From Omphalotus guepiniiformis (lineage: Eukaryota > Basidiomycota > Agaricomycetes > Agaricales > Omphalotaceae), in NCBI GenBank assembly GCA_028554645.1, contig JAQOOI010000057.1:372001-436000 (forward strand): a stretch of DNA of 64,000 nt, given 5' to 3'. Positions 22,601 to 31,800 of the stretch are shown in pieces; within the stretch, counting starts at the first letter, position 1; every line of letters begins with the position of its first letter. Both the position numbers and the translations under genes were made by a program. The notes beneath the pieces were generated by a model. The model made no database searches and was not told the origin of the DNA. It saw only the letters and a list, made by a program, of their open reading frames with translations.

Positions 22601-23708
22601 GTAAATTTTGGAAATCGGCTTCATCAAAAACATCCTTGTACTCATTGACGTATTTGTCTGCTTTCGACTCAGTCTTTTTGCCCTTTCCAAAGTTCATACT
22701 TCGAAGATATCCATCCCAATTCAGGTAAAACAAGCGATCCCCTTCTTCCAGTTCCCGGACTTCAGCGTCGGATTCAGGTTTTAGGTAATATGGTATGTAA
22801 CCACACTTCTTAGGACATCGGTCAAACTTTAAGGTTGAGTCATTCCAATCTATATTGGGATTATGACGTCTTAACCAATCGAGTCCCAGAAATATGTCCG
22901 TTTTGCCCAAATTTGTAACAGCAAGTTCAATGCGTTCCGCATGATCTCCCATTACCAATCTGACTTCTATGAATCCTTCAATTGAACCGTCTTCGTTTAA
23001 GGTACCATCAGCATTGTATACCGGCATCTTTACTGGTAATTTCTTAACAGTTAAGCCATGTCGCTCTACGAATTCTTTATTGACGCAAGAACCCGTTGCT
23101 CCACTGTCAAGTAATGCTGATGTCTCTATCTGCTTGCCACTCTCGATGTCTTCGATTGTAACAGACAACTTGAGATCTCTTCCTTTAGTACCTTTTACGA
23201 ACCGCAAGTTTTTCTTAAGTGACTTTACGGCTGTGATGGCTTCGCTGATGTCCAATGACCGGATCTGGGCAACCGTTTCTTCTGATGCTTCCCTGGCCCG
23301 ACAGGTTGGCATCCATGCTCTCAGAATTCCCACCGCTCGTTCTGACTCATCCTCCCTTACTCTCTGCGCTATCCATTCTGGTGAATTCGGCGGATAACGT
23401 TCTCTCACAGGTTTTGAATCGGACTTTGTAGATACTGACGCAAATTTATTCTCAGGATGATTAAATACAAAGTGAAAATTGCTGTCCTTGTGATCTACAC
23501 TAGACTGTTCCGATTCTAACTCAGAAGGACCTGTATTCACTTCTGAGCTCTGACAAAACCCGTATCCGATTTCAACCAGTTCAAGAACCAGCTCGGTGGC
23601 TGTTCTTCTTTCTTCTCTTCCTCCTGCACGTTCACCTGCCTCACTCTCTGACCCCGCTTTGCTGGACAATCCCGCGAGATGTGTCCCTTCTGTCCGCAAT
23701 TGAAGCAC
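19614..23708 (-). CDS. pol: Pol polyprotein (PR-RT-RH-IN-chromodomain), expressed by -1 frameshift from gag
   Basis: Open frame of 1364 codons; translation most likely enters it at the slippery site at 23561 rather than at its first Met. Domains counted from that Met: retropepsin-like protease with LLDSGATG (active Asp about 201); reverse transcriptase about 385-600 with YLDD at 540-543; RNase H about 680-800 with TDHQNL; integrase with the H-H-C-C zinc finger (His 894 and 901, Cys 931 and 934) and catalytic D964, D1024, E1060 (D-35-E spacing). A C-terminal chromodomain follows at about 1255-1310 with the aromatic positions of FEVEEIV and WKGY. In chromoviruses the chromodomain directs integration to particular histone marks. 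No stop or frameshift interrupts it. Confidence 0.95.
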   Translation of the reverse strand: MLQLRTEGTHLAGLSSKAGSESEAGERAGGREERRTATELVLELVEIGYGFCQSSEVNTGPSELESEQSSVDHKDSNFHFVFNHPENKFASVSTKSDSKPVRERYPPNSPEWIAQRVREDESERAVGILRAWMPTCRAREASEETVAQIRSLDISEAITAVKSLKKNLRFVKGTKGRDLKLSVTIEDIESGKQIETSALLDSGATGSCVNKEFVERHGLTVKKLPVKMPVYNADGTLNEDGSIEGFIEVRLVMGDHAERIELAVTNLGKTDIFLGLDWLRRHNPNIDWNDSTLKFDRCPKKCGYIPYYLKPESDAEVRELEEGDRLFYLNWDGYLRSMNFGKGKKTESKADKYVNEYKDVFDEADFQNLPERRPWDHAIELKPDFTPVDCKVYPLNPSEQKVLDEFIKENLKSGRIRPSKSPMASPFFFVAKKDGKLRPVQDYRKLNEATIKNKYPLPLIQELIDKLKDSKVFSKMDVRWGYNNIRIKEGDEWKAAFRTNRGLFEPTVMFFGLTNSPATFQAFMNHILRDLINEGHVMVYLDDILVFTNTIEEHESIVKQVLDILRQHKLYLRPEKCEFETSNVEYLGVFVGNGQVRMDPKKVKAVKEWKIPGNKKEVQSFLGFCNFYRRFIRGFSQVAKPLSSLTGNSKWEWTEQQQQAFEELKSRIAEEVVLTIPRDHGQFRVEADSSDYANGAVLSQKIDGKWWPIAFRSRSLNETERNYEIYDKEMMAIMDSLADWRQYLMGAEESFEIYTDHQNLQYFKKPQKLNRRQARWITELSEYDFTLIHKPGKSMGKPDALSRMANHETGEKDNEDVVLLKPELFSINRLEMPEDEILDLIKKKSKVRDNLVNKALEGKEKDWVESEEGIVTWQDRIYVPIDNRLRGKIIGLHHDTVLTGHPGQFKTMELVTRNYWWPGITQDVRKYVKGCEKCQATKIHRTKPTGTLVTNNVPQGPWEVIGTDLIGELPEAGGFNAISVTVDHFTKRTRLVPTHMSLTSEGMARIYRDKIFPIHGLPRKIIHDRGPQYHSRFMKELYRLLGIQGSFTTAYHPQTNGQTERMNQEIEHYLRLFINQHQNDWHEWLPTAEFVLNDRIHSATGVTPFYADMGRHPYKGTAPRTPSANPTAQEFADKMIKIRDEVEAALKKAKEDMTRYYDKKRKPSVEYKPNDKVWLEATNLTSDRPMKKLDDKRFGPFEVVKKVGATSYQLKIPKTWKRIHPVFNEVLLSPYHPPEFPEQPKNDNPPPVIEGEEPEFEVEEIVDSGKYRGGRFGYKVQWKGYSRHEQTWEPLANLANAKEAIEEFHKKFPTKPRPPQLRKIEVPISLFPTSLLRPIPEAYTEVVETKKMPTEALAVKIGRWGHRP
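23520..23561 (-). promoter_or_regulatory. -1 ribosomal frameshift signal (slippery heptamer plus hairpin)
   Basis: On the element strand the heptamer GGGTTTT (23561 to 23555) lies in the gag frame as G-GGT-TTT, five codons before the gag stop. After a 7-nt spacer comes a perfect 8-bp stem, CTCAGAAG (23547-23540) pairing with CTTCTGAG (23527-23520), with a 12-nt loop that contains the gag TGA. Slippage by -1 continues as FCQSSEVNTG in the pol frame. Confidence 0.8.
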
Positions 23709-24430
23709 TGCCCATTCCTTCGGGCCGCGTCAATGTCCATGGGTTTACCTATACCCCCAAAGGTTGTTCCTGTGGCGTCTCTCCGATCACCACTTCCTGC
23801 CGCCTGTTGCGGACTTTCTCTTCTTGGCGTAAACGCCGGTCGGTTCTGGTTCTGATTCTTGCGCCATTCCTGACGCCTTCTCCATAGTTGATCAATCTTG
23901 ATCACTATGTCCTTCCATTCGTCGTACACTTTGGGCAACTCGTCCCTCGTGTAAATGGCATCAATCGTTTTCTCATTAATGCCCTTCTCGATGAGCCGCA
24001 CCACGTACGGGTCATCCTTCTTGTAATCCGCCTCCGTCAACAGTATCTCCAACTCCTGGAAATACTCCTCCGCCGTTCCCGCTCCCTGCTTCAACAACTC
24101 CACCTTCTCCTGCGCTGTCCTCTGCAGACCGGAATCTAGGAACGCCTTGTTCAAGGCTTGCTTGAATTGCGCCCAGTCCTTCTGCCACTTCTCGTTGTCT
24201 TGGTCAAAATGGGTGTTGTAGTAATTATTCACCCATCCGTCCACAAGCTTTCCATTCATGAAAGAGATTGCAACATCAATCCTTTCATCGTCAGTCGTGA
24301 TACCATTTTTCTTATCACGAATGTATGTAAAGAGCCTTCGACGCCAATTCTTGAACTCAGATTTGACGCCAGTGAAGTTGTCGGGTTTGTTGAGGAGTGA
24401 TTTTCCTCGCGAGGTGTCGATTTCAGACAT
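23537..24430 (-). CDS. gag: Gag
   Basis: 297 aa starting MSEIDTSRGKSLLNKPDNF. It has the Ty3-type retrotransposon gag core (WVNNYYNTH, LNKAFLDSG, TAEEYFQELEILLTEA) and a zinc knuckle, CFNCGQKGHISRDC (CX2CX4HX4C), near residues 240-253, followed by a basic tail. It forms the particle shell and binds the element RNA. It ends at a TGA inside the frameshift hairpin loop and overlaps pol in the -1 frame. Confidence 0.93.
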   Translation of the reverse strand: MSEIDTSRGKSLLNKPDNFTGVKSEFKNWRRRLFTYIRDKKNGITTDDERIDVAISFMNGKLVDGWVNNYYNTHFDQDNEKWQKDWAQFKQALNKAFLDSGLQRTAQEKVELLKQGAGTAEEYFQELEILLTEADYKKDDPYVVRLIEKGINEKTIDAIYTRDELPKVYDEWKDIVIKIDQLWRRRQEWRKNQNQNRPAFTPRRESPQQAAGSGDRRDATGTTFGGIGKPMDIDAARRNGQCFNCGQKGHISRDCPAKRGQRVRQVNVQEEEKKEEQPPSWFLNWLKSDTGFVRAQK

Positions 24431-24950
24431 TCTGATAGGGGTAGAAGGTCGGGTAGAATAGGGAGATGATGCAAGAGATTTGTAGGAAGGTGTGATAGGT
24501 GATGGGATAGTGGTTTCTTCGAAGAGACTGCTAAAGTTCCCCCAAGATTCCGTAATGGTAGAGTTTACTTCGGTCCGTCAGTAACCTCACGAAGAGATTT
24601 CGGGACCTTTTCTACCTCTAATAGACGAGTTCCTAATCTGTGCTTGCTTGCTGAGTAAACCTGGGCGTGCCTTTCTAGGAGTGCACCTCGTTCCCCAAGC
24701 GCAAAGTCCCCTCCCCGAAGGTTGGTTATCAGACGATGCTTTCTGCTGCCAGTACCGAGTCGGACTCAACGTTACTCGTTTGTACTATAGGCGCAATTAC
24801 TCTAATGGAGCACAGATTCCTAATTCGGACGGAAACCCGAATATCAAAGGGAGAAAATGAAGTAAGTGTGTGAAGGGTCAAGAGAAACTTACTTGCTACT
24901 GAAATAGCAACAAGAAGGCGATTTGAATTGTGTTGGTCGGGTGAGTTGTG

Positions 24951-24963
24951 TAGCTTCGATCTT
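24951..24963 (-). other. Self-complementary primer-binding site
   Basis: One base inside the 5' LTR the element strand reads AAGATCGAAGCTA. The exact 13-nt reverse complement, TAGCTTCGATCTT, occurs in the LTR at 25126 to 25114, where the transcript is expected to begin. This matches the Tf1 self-priming design and no match to a tRNA 3' end was seen. Confidence 0.8.
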
Positions 24964-24964
24964 A

Positions 24965-25417
24965 TGTCAGCGACTCGAGTTGTCAAACTCAAATAACCAA
25001 ACACAAGGATCTTAGTTTCACACGGATAAGAGCAAAGCAGAAAGTAGAATTGAGAAAAGAAGTGATATAAGAAAGTATGCTAAGTACAAGTCTAAACTCG
25101 AGGAGTTATTGACAAGATCGAAGCTAAAGAAATATCTACCTAAGCGGACTTGTTATATACGTAAATAAAACCCTAAACCCTGGGCTATAACCCTTGACTA
25201 ATCCACCGTGTGTCTACCATGAGTTCGATCGCCTCAAGTGTTTCATTAATGATCGTGATCGCCTTAAGGTCTACATGCTTGATCTCGATCATTATGCTAC
25301 CTACGTGTGTATTTAATATAACCCTAGATCTATAACTTAAGATGCTATCTACTGATAATAAAAGTGTCCATATGTACAAACAATGAGATAAGATGAAAAA
25401 AGAAAATGTTCGTAACA
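24965..25417 (-). repeat. 5' LTR
   Basis: 453 bp, apparently identical to the 3' LTR. From the TATA box and primer match, U3 is about 291 bp and R+U5 about 162 bp. Confidence 0.95.
25153..25159 (-). promoter_or_regulatory. TATA box of the retrotransposon promoter
   Basis: TATATAA on the element strand. Its first base is 33 nt upstream of TAGCTTCGATCTT, the sequence complementary to the primer-binding site, so the predicted RNA 5' end falls on the priming sequence. Confidence 0.7.
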
Positions 25418-25422
25418 GCGGC
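25418..25422. repeat. Target-site duplication, right copy (GCGGC)
   Basis: Matches 19145-19149. Removing the element and one copy rejoins the OMA1-like sequence. Confidence 0.9.
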
Positions 25423-25477
25423 CTGCGTTTAATGTCAAAAGCATGCTATAATCCACAAGCAGCACCCGAGTACGCAT

Positions 25478-25645
25478 TGCATTCTCATCCTCAGGCGATA
25501 CTACATGTAAAACCAAAACAGATTGATTCCCAGTGCTTTGACTTGGCTTTGATTCTCTGCTTCAAATTGAATGGCCCGATACACTCTGTCATCCTGACGG
25601 TCAAAACACGGACGTTAGTGGGCATTCAAGTTCCTGACTTCACTG
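25478..25645 (-). repeat. Dispersed repeat, copy B
   Basis: Reverse-complement match to 907-1062. Homology begins abruptly where the OMA1-like pseudogene ends, so this marks an older rearrangement breakpoint. Confidence 0.65.
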
Positions 25646-25850
25646 CGGGAAAAACACCATTTTCGGCCCCCGAAAATGCTGAGGAAATCAGATGACTAAG
25701 GACAAAAAGCTCAGCCAATTTCGGCCTTCTAAAACTTAATATATATATAAATTTCCTTCCAAAATCAACTCAATATTCTTGACAGTAAAACAAGGCACAT
25801 TCTTTTGATCTACTTGGAATAATTAGGGTCATATTTGTCTACATATACTG

Positions 25851-26283
25851 TGTTAGGAGTGTTAAAATGATCTGATACCTTATAATGATAATTATCACCA
25901 TGTGTCATCATTTATATCCCTCCAGAATCACAGTAGGATAATTCAGAAGGTGTTCAGAAAAAGCTGACGCTTCCCGGCCCGGAAAAACCAAAGGGATTAT
26001 TTGATTTTTCTGACAGAGAAAATCGTGAAGAATTTCCAAATAAGTAATTAGTGGAACTTAAAAGTAATCCTTTATTTTACGCAATCTTTACTCGAGGAAA
26101 TCTCCTATGTTTTATACTGCGAATAGTTAATATATGTCCTAGGCTTCCTGTGACCTATTATCCACAGATTTACTAGATATAAATAACAATAATCATACAG
26201 AATTCCTTACCGGTTAAATACGTGAAAATCATGTATATATCGTTAGAATATTCAGAATATTTTGTACAGGATTATCTGTAACA
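25851..26283. repeat. Possible solo LTR
   Basis: An AT-rich 433-bp block begins TGTTAGGAGTG and ends ATCTGTAACA, giving TGTTA/TAACA inverted ends like Copia-type LTRs. No flanking 5-bp duplication is visible (TACTG against GATGT) and no second copy is in the window, so this is tentative. Confidence 0.3.
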
Positions 26284-26390
26284 GATGTCGCGACGTCGCG
26301 ACGTCGTGATATCCGGTACATCACGACGTCCCGGTGCCCCGATATCCAGTACATCACGACATCTGGTGTAAGAACAATCGGGATATCGCT
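26284..26390. repeat. Palindrome-rich GTCGCGAC repeat cluster
   Basis: Contains overlapping GTCGCGAC and GACGTC palindromes and two diverged copies of a GATATCCRGTACATCACGAC unit. No coding potential; likely a transposon terminus or recombination relic. Confidence 0.6.
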
Positions 26391-26439
26391 ATAGCCTTGA
26401 GGGTCTGAACATCCAGATAACATTACAATCAATACTATG

Positions 26440-26560
26440 AACTACAATGTACAATTGATCTACAATGAATGATCTACAATATACAATTGATCTACAAATG
26501 AACTACGAGTATAAATGAACTACAAATGATCTACAAATGATCTACAAATGATCTACACTC
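26440..26560 (+). repeat. ATGATCTACAA-type short tandem repeat
   Basis: About ten diverged copies of an 11-13 nt unit (ATGATCTACAA / ATGAACTACAA), the last three nearly perfect. Confidence 0.8.
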
Positions 26561-26846
26561 TAAGACATTCGATACAAATGAACTAGCCAGATATAACCAA
26601 TATTGCAAGCACAGAGCCAGCGCGAGAGTCCAAAAGTCCAAGATAAACCAAGCACAGAGCTGGGCGAAAGTCCGTAAGAGTATGACAGTCCAAGATTTGA
26701 CGCAGTCGTATATCCTTTTGATATGGCTCGTTGCGTTAGCCACTGAACATGGATGTAAACCGAAACCTACCTGTAACACGTCGTTCTTAAAGACTTCGAA
26801 TGAGATAAAATCTGAAAGTAAATTCGAATAAAACAACGTACCTGCA

Positions 26847-27405
26847 CTACATAGAGCACACCTGCTTCAAAAGAGGTTTGATCCGTTTCGTGAATTCGGT
26901 CGTCGATACCTGGTTGAACTCAAAAATCTCCCGATGACGGCGACGACCTAAAAACACATGAGAAGATGCCGCTGACGAAGTTATTGCTTACATTCTTTGC
27001 AGATGAGACGAGGGCGACGCACACACAGCTGCTCTAATACCAGATGACTCAAACGCTCTGAAAAAAAAAATCAGTAAGTGCTGCCTCAAACAGCAAGAAC
27101 GCACCTGCTCGAATGCAATAACGCGCTCGGATCACGCAGCACCAGATATGTTTTTGACCCCGGCATTGTCGTGCCCACTGTCGTCTTCGCCGCCGCCAGT
27201 CCGTACTACGCCCCACTTTGTAACCCCGCGTCCCTGCAATACGAAAAACATAAATGAAGCCTGGCCTATCGAACCTTGAAATTGGCTGGCGTAGTGTAGT
27301 TTTGAGAAGCGAAAGAAAGTTGTGCATGAGGGGCGGTTGTGTGTACGTGATGAAGGAGGGAGAACGATGAATAACCTGTTCAAAACAAAAGGTGGTCCCG
27401 CGCAA
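26847..27405 (-). CDS. T5orf172/MUG113-domain (GIY-YIG-like) protein
   Basis: Exons join in frame: GFIYVFRIAGTRGYKVGRS with TDWRRRRRQWARQC, an intron with its GTGCG donor, ERLSHLVLEQLCVRRPRLIC, a second intron, then RRRHREIFEFNQV and a stop after KQVCSM. The order (Y/FVF strand, KVGR, Arg-rich helix, C, E-R-L-x-H, R-P-R-L-x-C-x-x-C, H-x-E-x-F) is that of the T5orf172 domain, a GIY-YIG nuclease relative expanded in agaricomycetes, function mostly unknown. Start may be the Met at 27405 or at 27327. A decayed relative lies at 63.2-63.5 kb. Confidence 0.7.
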
Positions 27406-27674
27406 GACGTCGACGGCTTCACGCGCTGAACGTTACGGTTACATGTGACAATCGCGGCAATGTTGAATAAACCCTCTCATCATTCACCATCGGAAAAACC
27501 GCATACACTGATCCTATAACCCTTCTTAATCGCTCAAAGAGTTATACAAAGTCTTTTAAACACGACATGATATGACTTGGACTGGGGATGCAATTACCAA
27601 TCACGTTCCTTCATCTACGATCACAAAAAAACCGTGGATCCATGTACACACCCCCACCTATTCCGTCAACGCGG
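27406..27674. other. Short intergenic gap
   Basis: Nothing recognised between the T5orf172 gene and the Rpn8-like fragment. Confidence 0.4.
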
Positions 27675-28870
27675 TCAATTCCTTAAGCTAAATCGAGGTT
27701 TCGCTGCACCCTTCTCATCCTTTTTCGCCGCATCATCCGCATTTTTCTCCTTCGACACTGTCTTCTTCTCCTCTATCCCTCCCTCCTCAGGCTCCACCCT
27801 CTTAATCGAAGCTTTATTATCCACCAAACCATGTAACGCAGTAACCGCCCTCAAGAGACTACTCAAATACACCATCAAAAGATCGTCGTTCGTGTTTGTC
27901 GCGAAACTCTGCGTCGTGAGCGGGTCTGAGAGGTTAGGGAGCAAATTGAGGGCATCTTGGAGGTGGTAGACGATTTGGTGGTTTACAGGCATGGAACCTG
28001 CAGCGACTTCGGCTAGGTATCTCTGAATGTCGCTTAAGCGAGATTGGAGGCCGCGAAGGGAGCATAGTTGTTCGGTGACGCGGGTGGCGAGAGTGGTTGT
28101 GTGGAGTCTTTGATTTCGCGAAGGAGATGTTCGACACCAATCTTTTCGGCTTCTTCTGCTTCGATTGCGGAGGGACAATGTAGGAACGTTTTTCGAGTTC
28201 TAGAAGGCAGCCGATTAATGAAGGAAAAATTTCTCGATGAGAGGCGGCGAAGGAAAATCGTAAGAAGGAAGAATAATGGCGCCAAAGCGCACAGAGGCCG
28301 ATACGCCTCCAGTCGAGTCGAAATGGGAGAAAGAATTAAAAAGGTGAGGGAAGCAATGCCTGGAGTAAAAGAAGAGGGAGCGAAAAGCATCATCCAGTAG
28401 ACATCCTCAATCTCCTCTACAGCAAAATAAGCACCAGTTGGTATCCCCACTGTTTCCGGCCTCACATCCACGATAACCATGACAGGCCTCACAATGAACC
28501 TTTTGAACAAGTCGTTAAATCTCTTAGTTTCGGTCCAGTATGATACCATCCAATGGGTCGTTCCCGTGCTACGAAGCCCTACATAAGCAAGCAAGCCAAG
28601 CAACTTCTACGAAAATAGACGCATCATTGACCTTCTTGAACATATCATACATCTCCTCAATATAATTATGGTCTAAAAACCAAGTCTTACTATCCTTCTC
28701 ATCCTCCTCAAATGGAATTCCGAAAGAATTCGCAACGTTTATTGTCTTGCCGTTGTCTTGACCTAGAAGCACACCGATGACCCGTTTATGTGAGGTTCTA
28801 GAGACGGCTCTTGCGTGGTGATCTGCGTCTGAAAGAAGGACCAGAGGGTCAGGGGTTACGAAGAGAAAGG
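27675..28870 (-). pseudogene. Rpn8 (26S proteasome lid, MPN subunit) pseudogene
   Basis: Homology begins at [17 protein letters not shown] and runs through [84 protein letters not shown] and VTEQLCSLRGLQSRLSDIQ to a Lys-rich C terminus. Rpn8 is the catalytically silent MPN partner of Rpn11. This copy cannot work: the intron after KKVN has lost its donor (GTCAATGATGCGT), the frame shifts after GPKLR, and it shifts again after KDST. Introns are retained, so it arose by DNA copying, not retroposition. It is joined directly to the midasin fragment upstream, with no Rpn8 promoter or N terminus. Confidence 0.8.
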
Positions 28871-31800
28871 TAGGAAGTATGAAGTATATGCATGCGTATT
28901 TCATAAAGCGCGGCAGAAGGATTCATCATCGCCTTCTCTGCAAATAGAGCTCCGTGGAGCTGAACAAAGTGAAACATCTCCGCTTCGGGAATCAGATGGA
29001 TAACAGAAGACGACTTGGCCTGGACGGTTGGCTCCTGGTCTGGCGAAAGTACCGACTCAACTGAAGGGAAAAGCTACAAGAAGTCCTCCTCTTCTATTTC
29101 AGCATCGGTCATTGCATGATGGTCAATCTGATTCTGGCGGTACAGAGACTCCGATTCCTTTTGCTGTTCAGCCTCTTTTGCTCGGTCATTCGACCACAGA
29201 CGCAAAGCCTGCTCGTAAGCTGTCTCAACGGTTTGCATTTGTGCATCCGTGTGAATGTCTGCACAGGCCTCCAGCGCAACCGCGGCGATGGCTAACAACA
29301 CGTATTGAAAGGCACTAATTCCAGATTTGAGGTTACTGTCAGGAATTGCAAGTAGCATATCTGTCGAGCGGATGGTGGGGAAAGCTGTCAAGGCAAGAGC
29401 GAGCGGATTTGTCGACGAGCGGACATGGTGGCTCTGTTTGAAACTTCGCATACCAATCCGGATGTGGAGAAGAGCGTATTGGATCGGAACTATGAGATCA
29501 CAGAATTCCCTGTAGGCCGTTTGCATGCGTTGTAAAAAGCCTTCGATGGATTTCTGCGGAAATTCTTCTCTTAGAAACGCAGCATCGTCACCGGATTTCA
29601 AAAACTGGAGCAGGCTATCGAGCTTGGAAGGAAGGAGCACTTGATCTCGAAATTGCAGCACCTCCGACCAGTACGTTTGCAAACGCGATACATTCCGGAC
29701 GATGGAAATCTTGCGAACACCAACAAGACGATTGGTGGCGTCATCCATACATAGTTGAAGAAGGGAGGTCGTATCATTGTCCGGATTTCCTGTTGTCAAC
29801 TCCTCTAGTTTGGAGTGGAGAAGAATCTGCACTGAATACGAAGCCTCTCGCCCCTCCCAAAACCTAAGGAAGCATTCCTGAGTTGCGACAAGATCGATTG
29901 GCACATCTGGTATGAAGAGATCTAAGAACAGCATTCCGACCGCGATCCAACACATTCCTAGATGCGCCATGTTTGCAAATTCATCCTCCAAATTGACATA
30001 TTGATCAGTGAAGACCGACTGTAAGTGACGCGTGACAGCGTTGCGGAAGACTGGGTTATCGATCTCCTGAACAAAATGGAACTTGAGTCGAGCCGTATAA
30101 ATCTTTGTATATGATCTTTCCACCGATATTCTGAGTTGGTGTCCTTGATGGAAGTGACAAAATAGGATACCATCTAATATATCATGTTAATAAGTTGTCT
30201 AAGAATGCTATTACTTATGTATCAGTCATACCTTGAGAACCAACAGCTTAAGCAATGACTCGAGTTGCTCGAGTTGTGATTTACCCGACTCACAACTCAA
30301 AAGCAAGAGCTGAGCGTGCAGGTGTAAGGTGTTTTCGTAATCGTTCAAGTCTGACATCGACGTCGTAGACCAATCCATTGAAAAGCGTCAGTGGAATAAA
30401 AAAAACTCGCAGTCGTGCTTCTCACCATATAGACAGTGTTACACTAAGCTGACTTGGGCGGAAAAGAATTGTAGGGCCTTCCTCCTATTTAAGCAGGCAT
30501 CAGGTGAGGATCATCACAGTTATACTACGGCACGTACACCCGTCGCTGAGTCGCGATTCCACATAGCTTTCATCCATTCTAATTGGAGTTCGGTAAGGAT
30601 CTTTGAAGAAGCTAACGCACGTATGAGATGGGATTATAGTGGATTAGATTTGAACAGACTGACCTGAAGAATCTTGAAGCCAGTTCAGATGTTGATATGC
30701 TACGGCACTTCTCAGAGAACAGATGGGATAATTGCATGAAATGCGAATATCTTCCTCAATAGTGCTTCTCGATATCTAGGGAATTCCAAATGTCAACAAT
30801 AGTTCATATGAAAGAGTCGAAAACAGGACCTGGCCCAGAGGACGCCCGCTATGAGCTATTAGTCCGAGGAGAGCGATCACATGCGACAACTTGGTGTTGA
30901 TGCTATAGGTACCGCGAGTATAATAGATTCAGTATGTAGGACTGCATAGTAACACATACACCTACCCGCTCCAATTCTCGAGTGATCGCCGAAGCAGGAC
31001 ATGCTTCATCGCTTGGAGCTTGTGGTAGTGCATGTACGGACATCAGATTCAATACTTGAGCTCTGAAATCTACTTAATCATAAATGGCGAGATAGTACTG
31101 GCCATATCGAAAAACTTACTCGGTGAATGAAGATTTATCTTTGCAAGGTTTTCCAAGCGTTCAACTTCTTCCGTCGTTTCGAATCTCCCGATGTCTAAAA
31201 AAGAAGTCCATATTTGTATCAATTCCAAGCCAGAAGACGGCGCAGTGATTTCTTGCAATGCTTCCGCACAAAGTCGCAGAGGCGAAAATTCAGCTGGAAG
31301 TTGTTGGACAGCATCTGCAATCCATCCAGAAACGGCCTGTATTGCCGAATAGTCGAGGACCTTCTGAGAAATGATGTCTCTCAGATAACGGCTATACTCA
31401 AGCAAGTCGAACGAAAAGCCTATAGCCTGCCACAGAGCAATTAAAATCATATATAATTGGCCGGCGCCACACGTACCACGTCTGAATTAAAGCGTGTAGC
31501 AACAAGTTGATCAAGAACCGCAGAACTTGCACTGTATATTTCTCTGGTCAACGAGTGTACCCCAAGGGTAACTCGATGGCGCCTCTCAACTTCAGGAGTG
31601 CGATTAATGGGTATGCGGCTACCGAGTTCAGGAAACGATTCATGCAGCGTGATGCAGACGGTGAGCTGCAGCACCTTTAACAATGTCCTATCAGCAGTCT
31701 GAAGAGATAAATCAAAGAACTGAGAATCCAGAAAGAAGTCTATAGGCTGTCATTGAATAGACTAAAACAATTAGTCACTGTGGAAGGTGCAAGAGAGAAA

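Larger units (their letters stand above)
19150..25417 (-). mobile_element. Complete Ty3/Gypsy chromovirus-type LTR retrotransposon
   Basis: A 6.27-kb element in minus orientation bounded by two 453-bp LTRs and a perfect 5-bp target duplication. Between them, in element order, lie a self-complementary primer site, about 520 nt of leader, gag, pol (protease, reverse transcriptase, RNase H, integrase, chromodomain) and a polypurine tract. Both coding frames are open and all catalytic residues are present. The LTRs look identical, so insertion is recent and the element may be active. The chromodomain places it among chromoviruses; self-priming is a trait of the Tf1/sushi lineage. Confidence 0.95.
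18008..25477 (+). pseudogene. OMA1-like M48 mitochondrial metalloprotease, disrupted by a retrotransposon
   Basis: Exons read in order: a presequence and helix (MFNFCRSIRG...), VPETGRWRFM, PDHVLSLHVRRV, then REWDVLVVN and KVVNAFVSPGTIVVFTGLLP, AGLAAVLSHEIGHDVASH with the HEIGH zinc motif completed across an intron, a hydrophobic helix, and LFELPNSRTQ. OMA1 is an inner-membrane quality-control protease. This copy is dead: frames shift before EWDVLVV and before LFELPNS, the downstream ELEAD zinc ligand is not found, and a Ty3 element is inserted at 19149/25418. After the element the homology resumes for about 55 bp (GLRLMSKACYNPQAAPE) and then breaks into a dispersed repeat. Confidence 0.75.

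Noticed and set aside
23537..23708. Independent start of Pol at its first Met
   Set aside because: The sequence before the frameshift site is just gag read in another frame; protease homology begins well after, and the slippery site explains expression.
24940..24964. tRNA-primed primer-binding site
   Set aside because: The bases next to the LTR do not resemble the initiator-tRNA match TGGTATC..., while a perfect 13-nt self-match exists.
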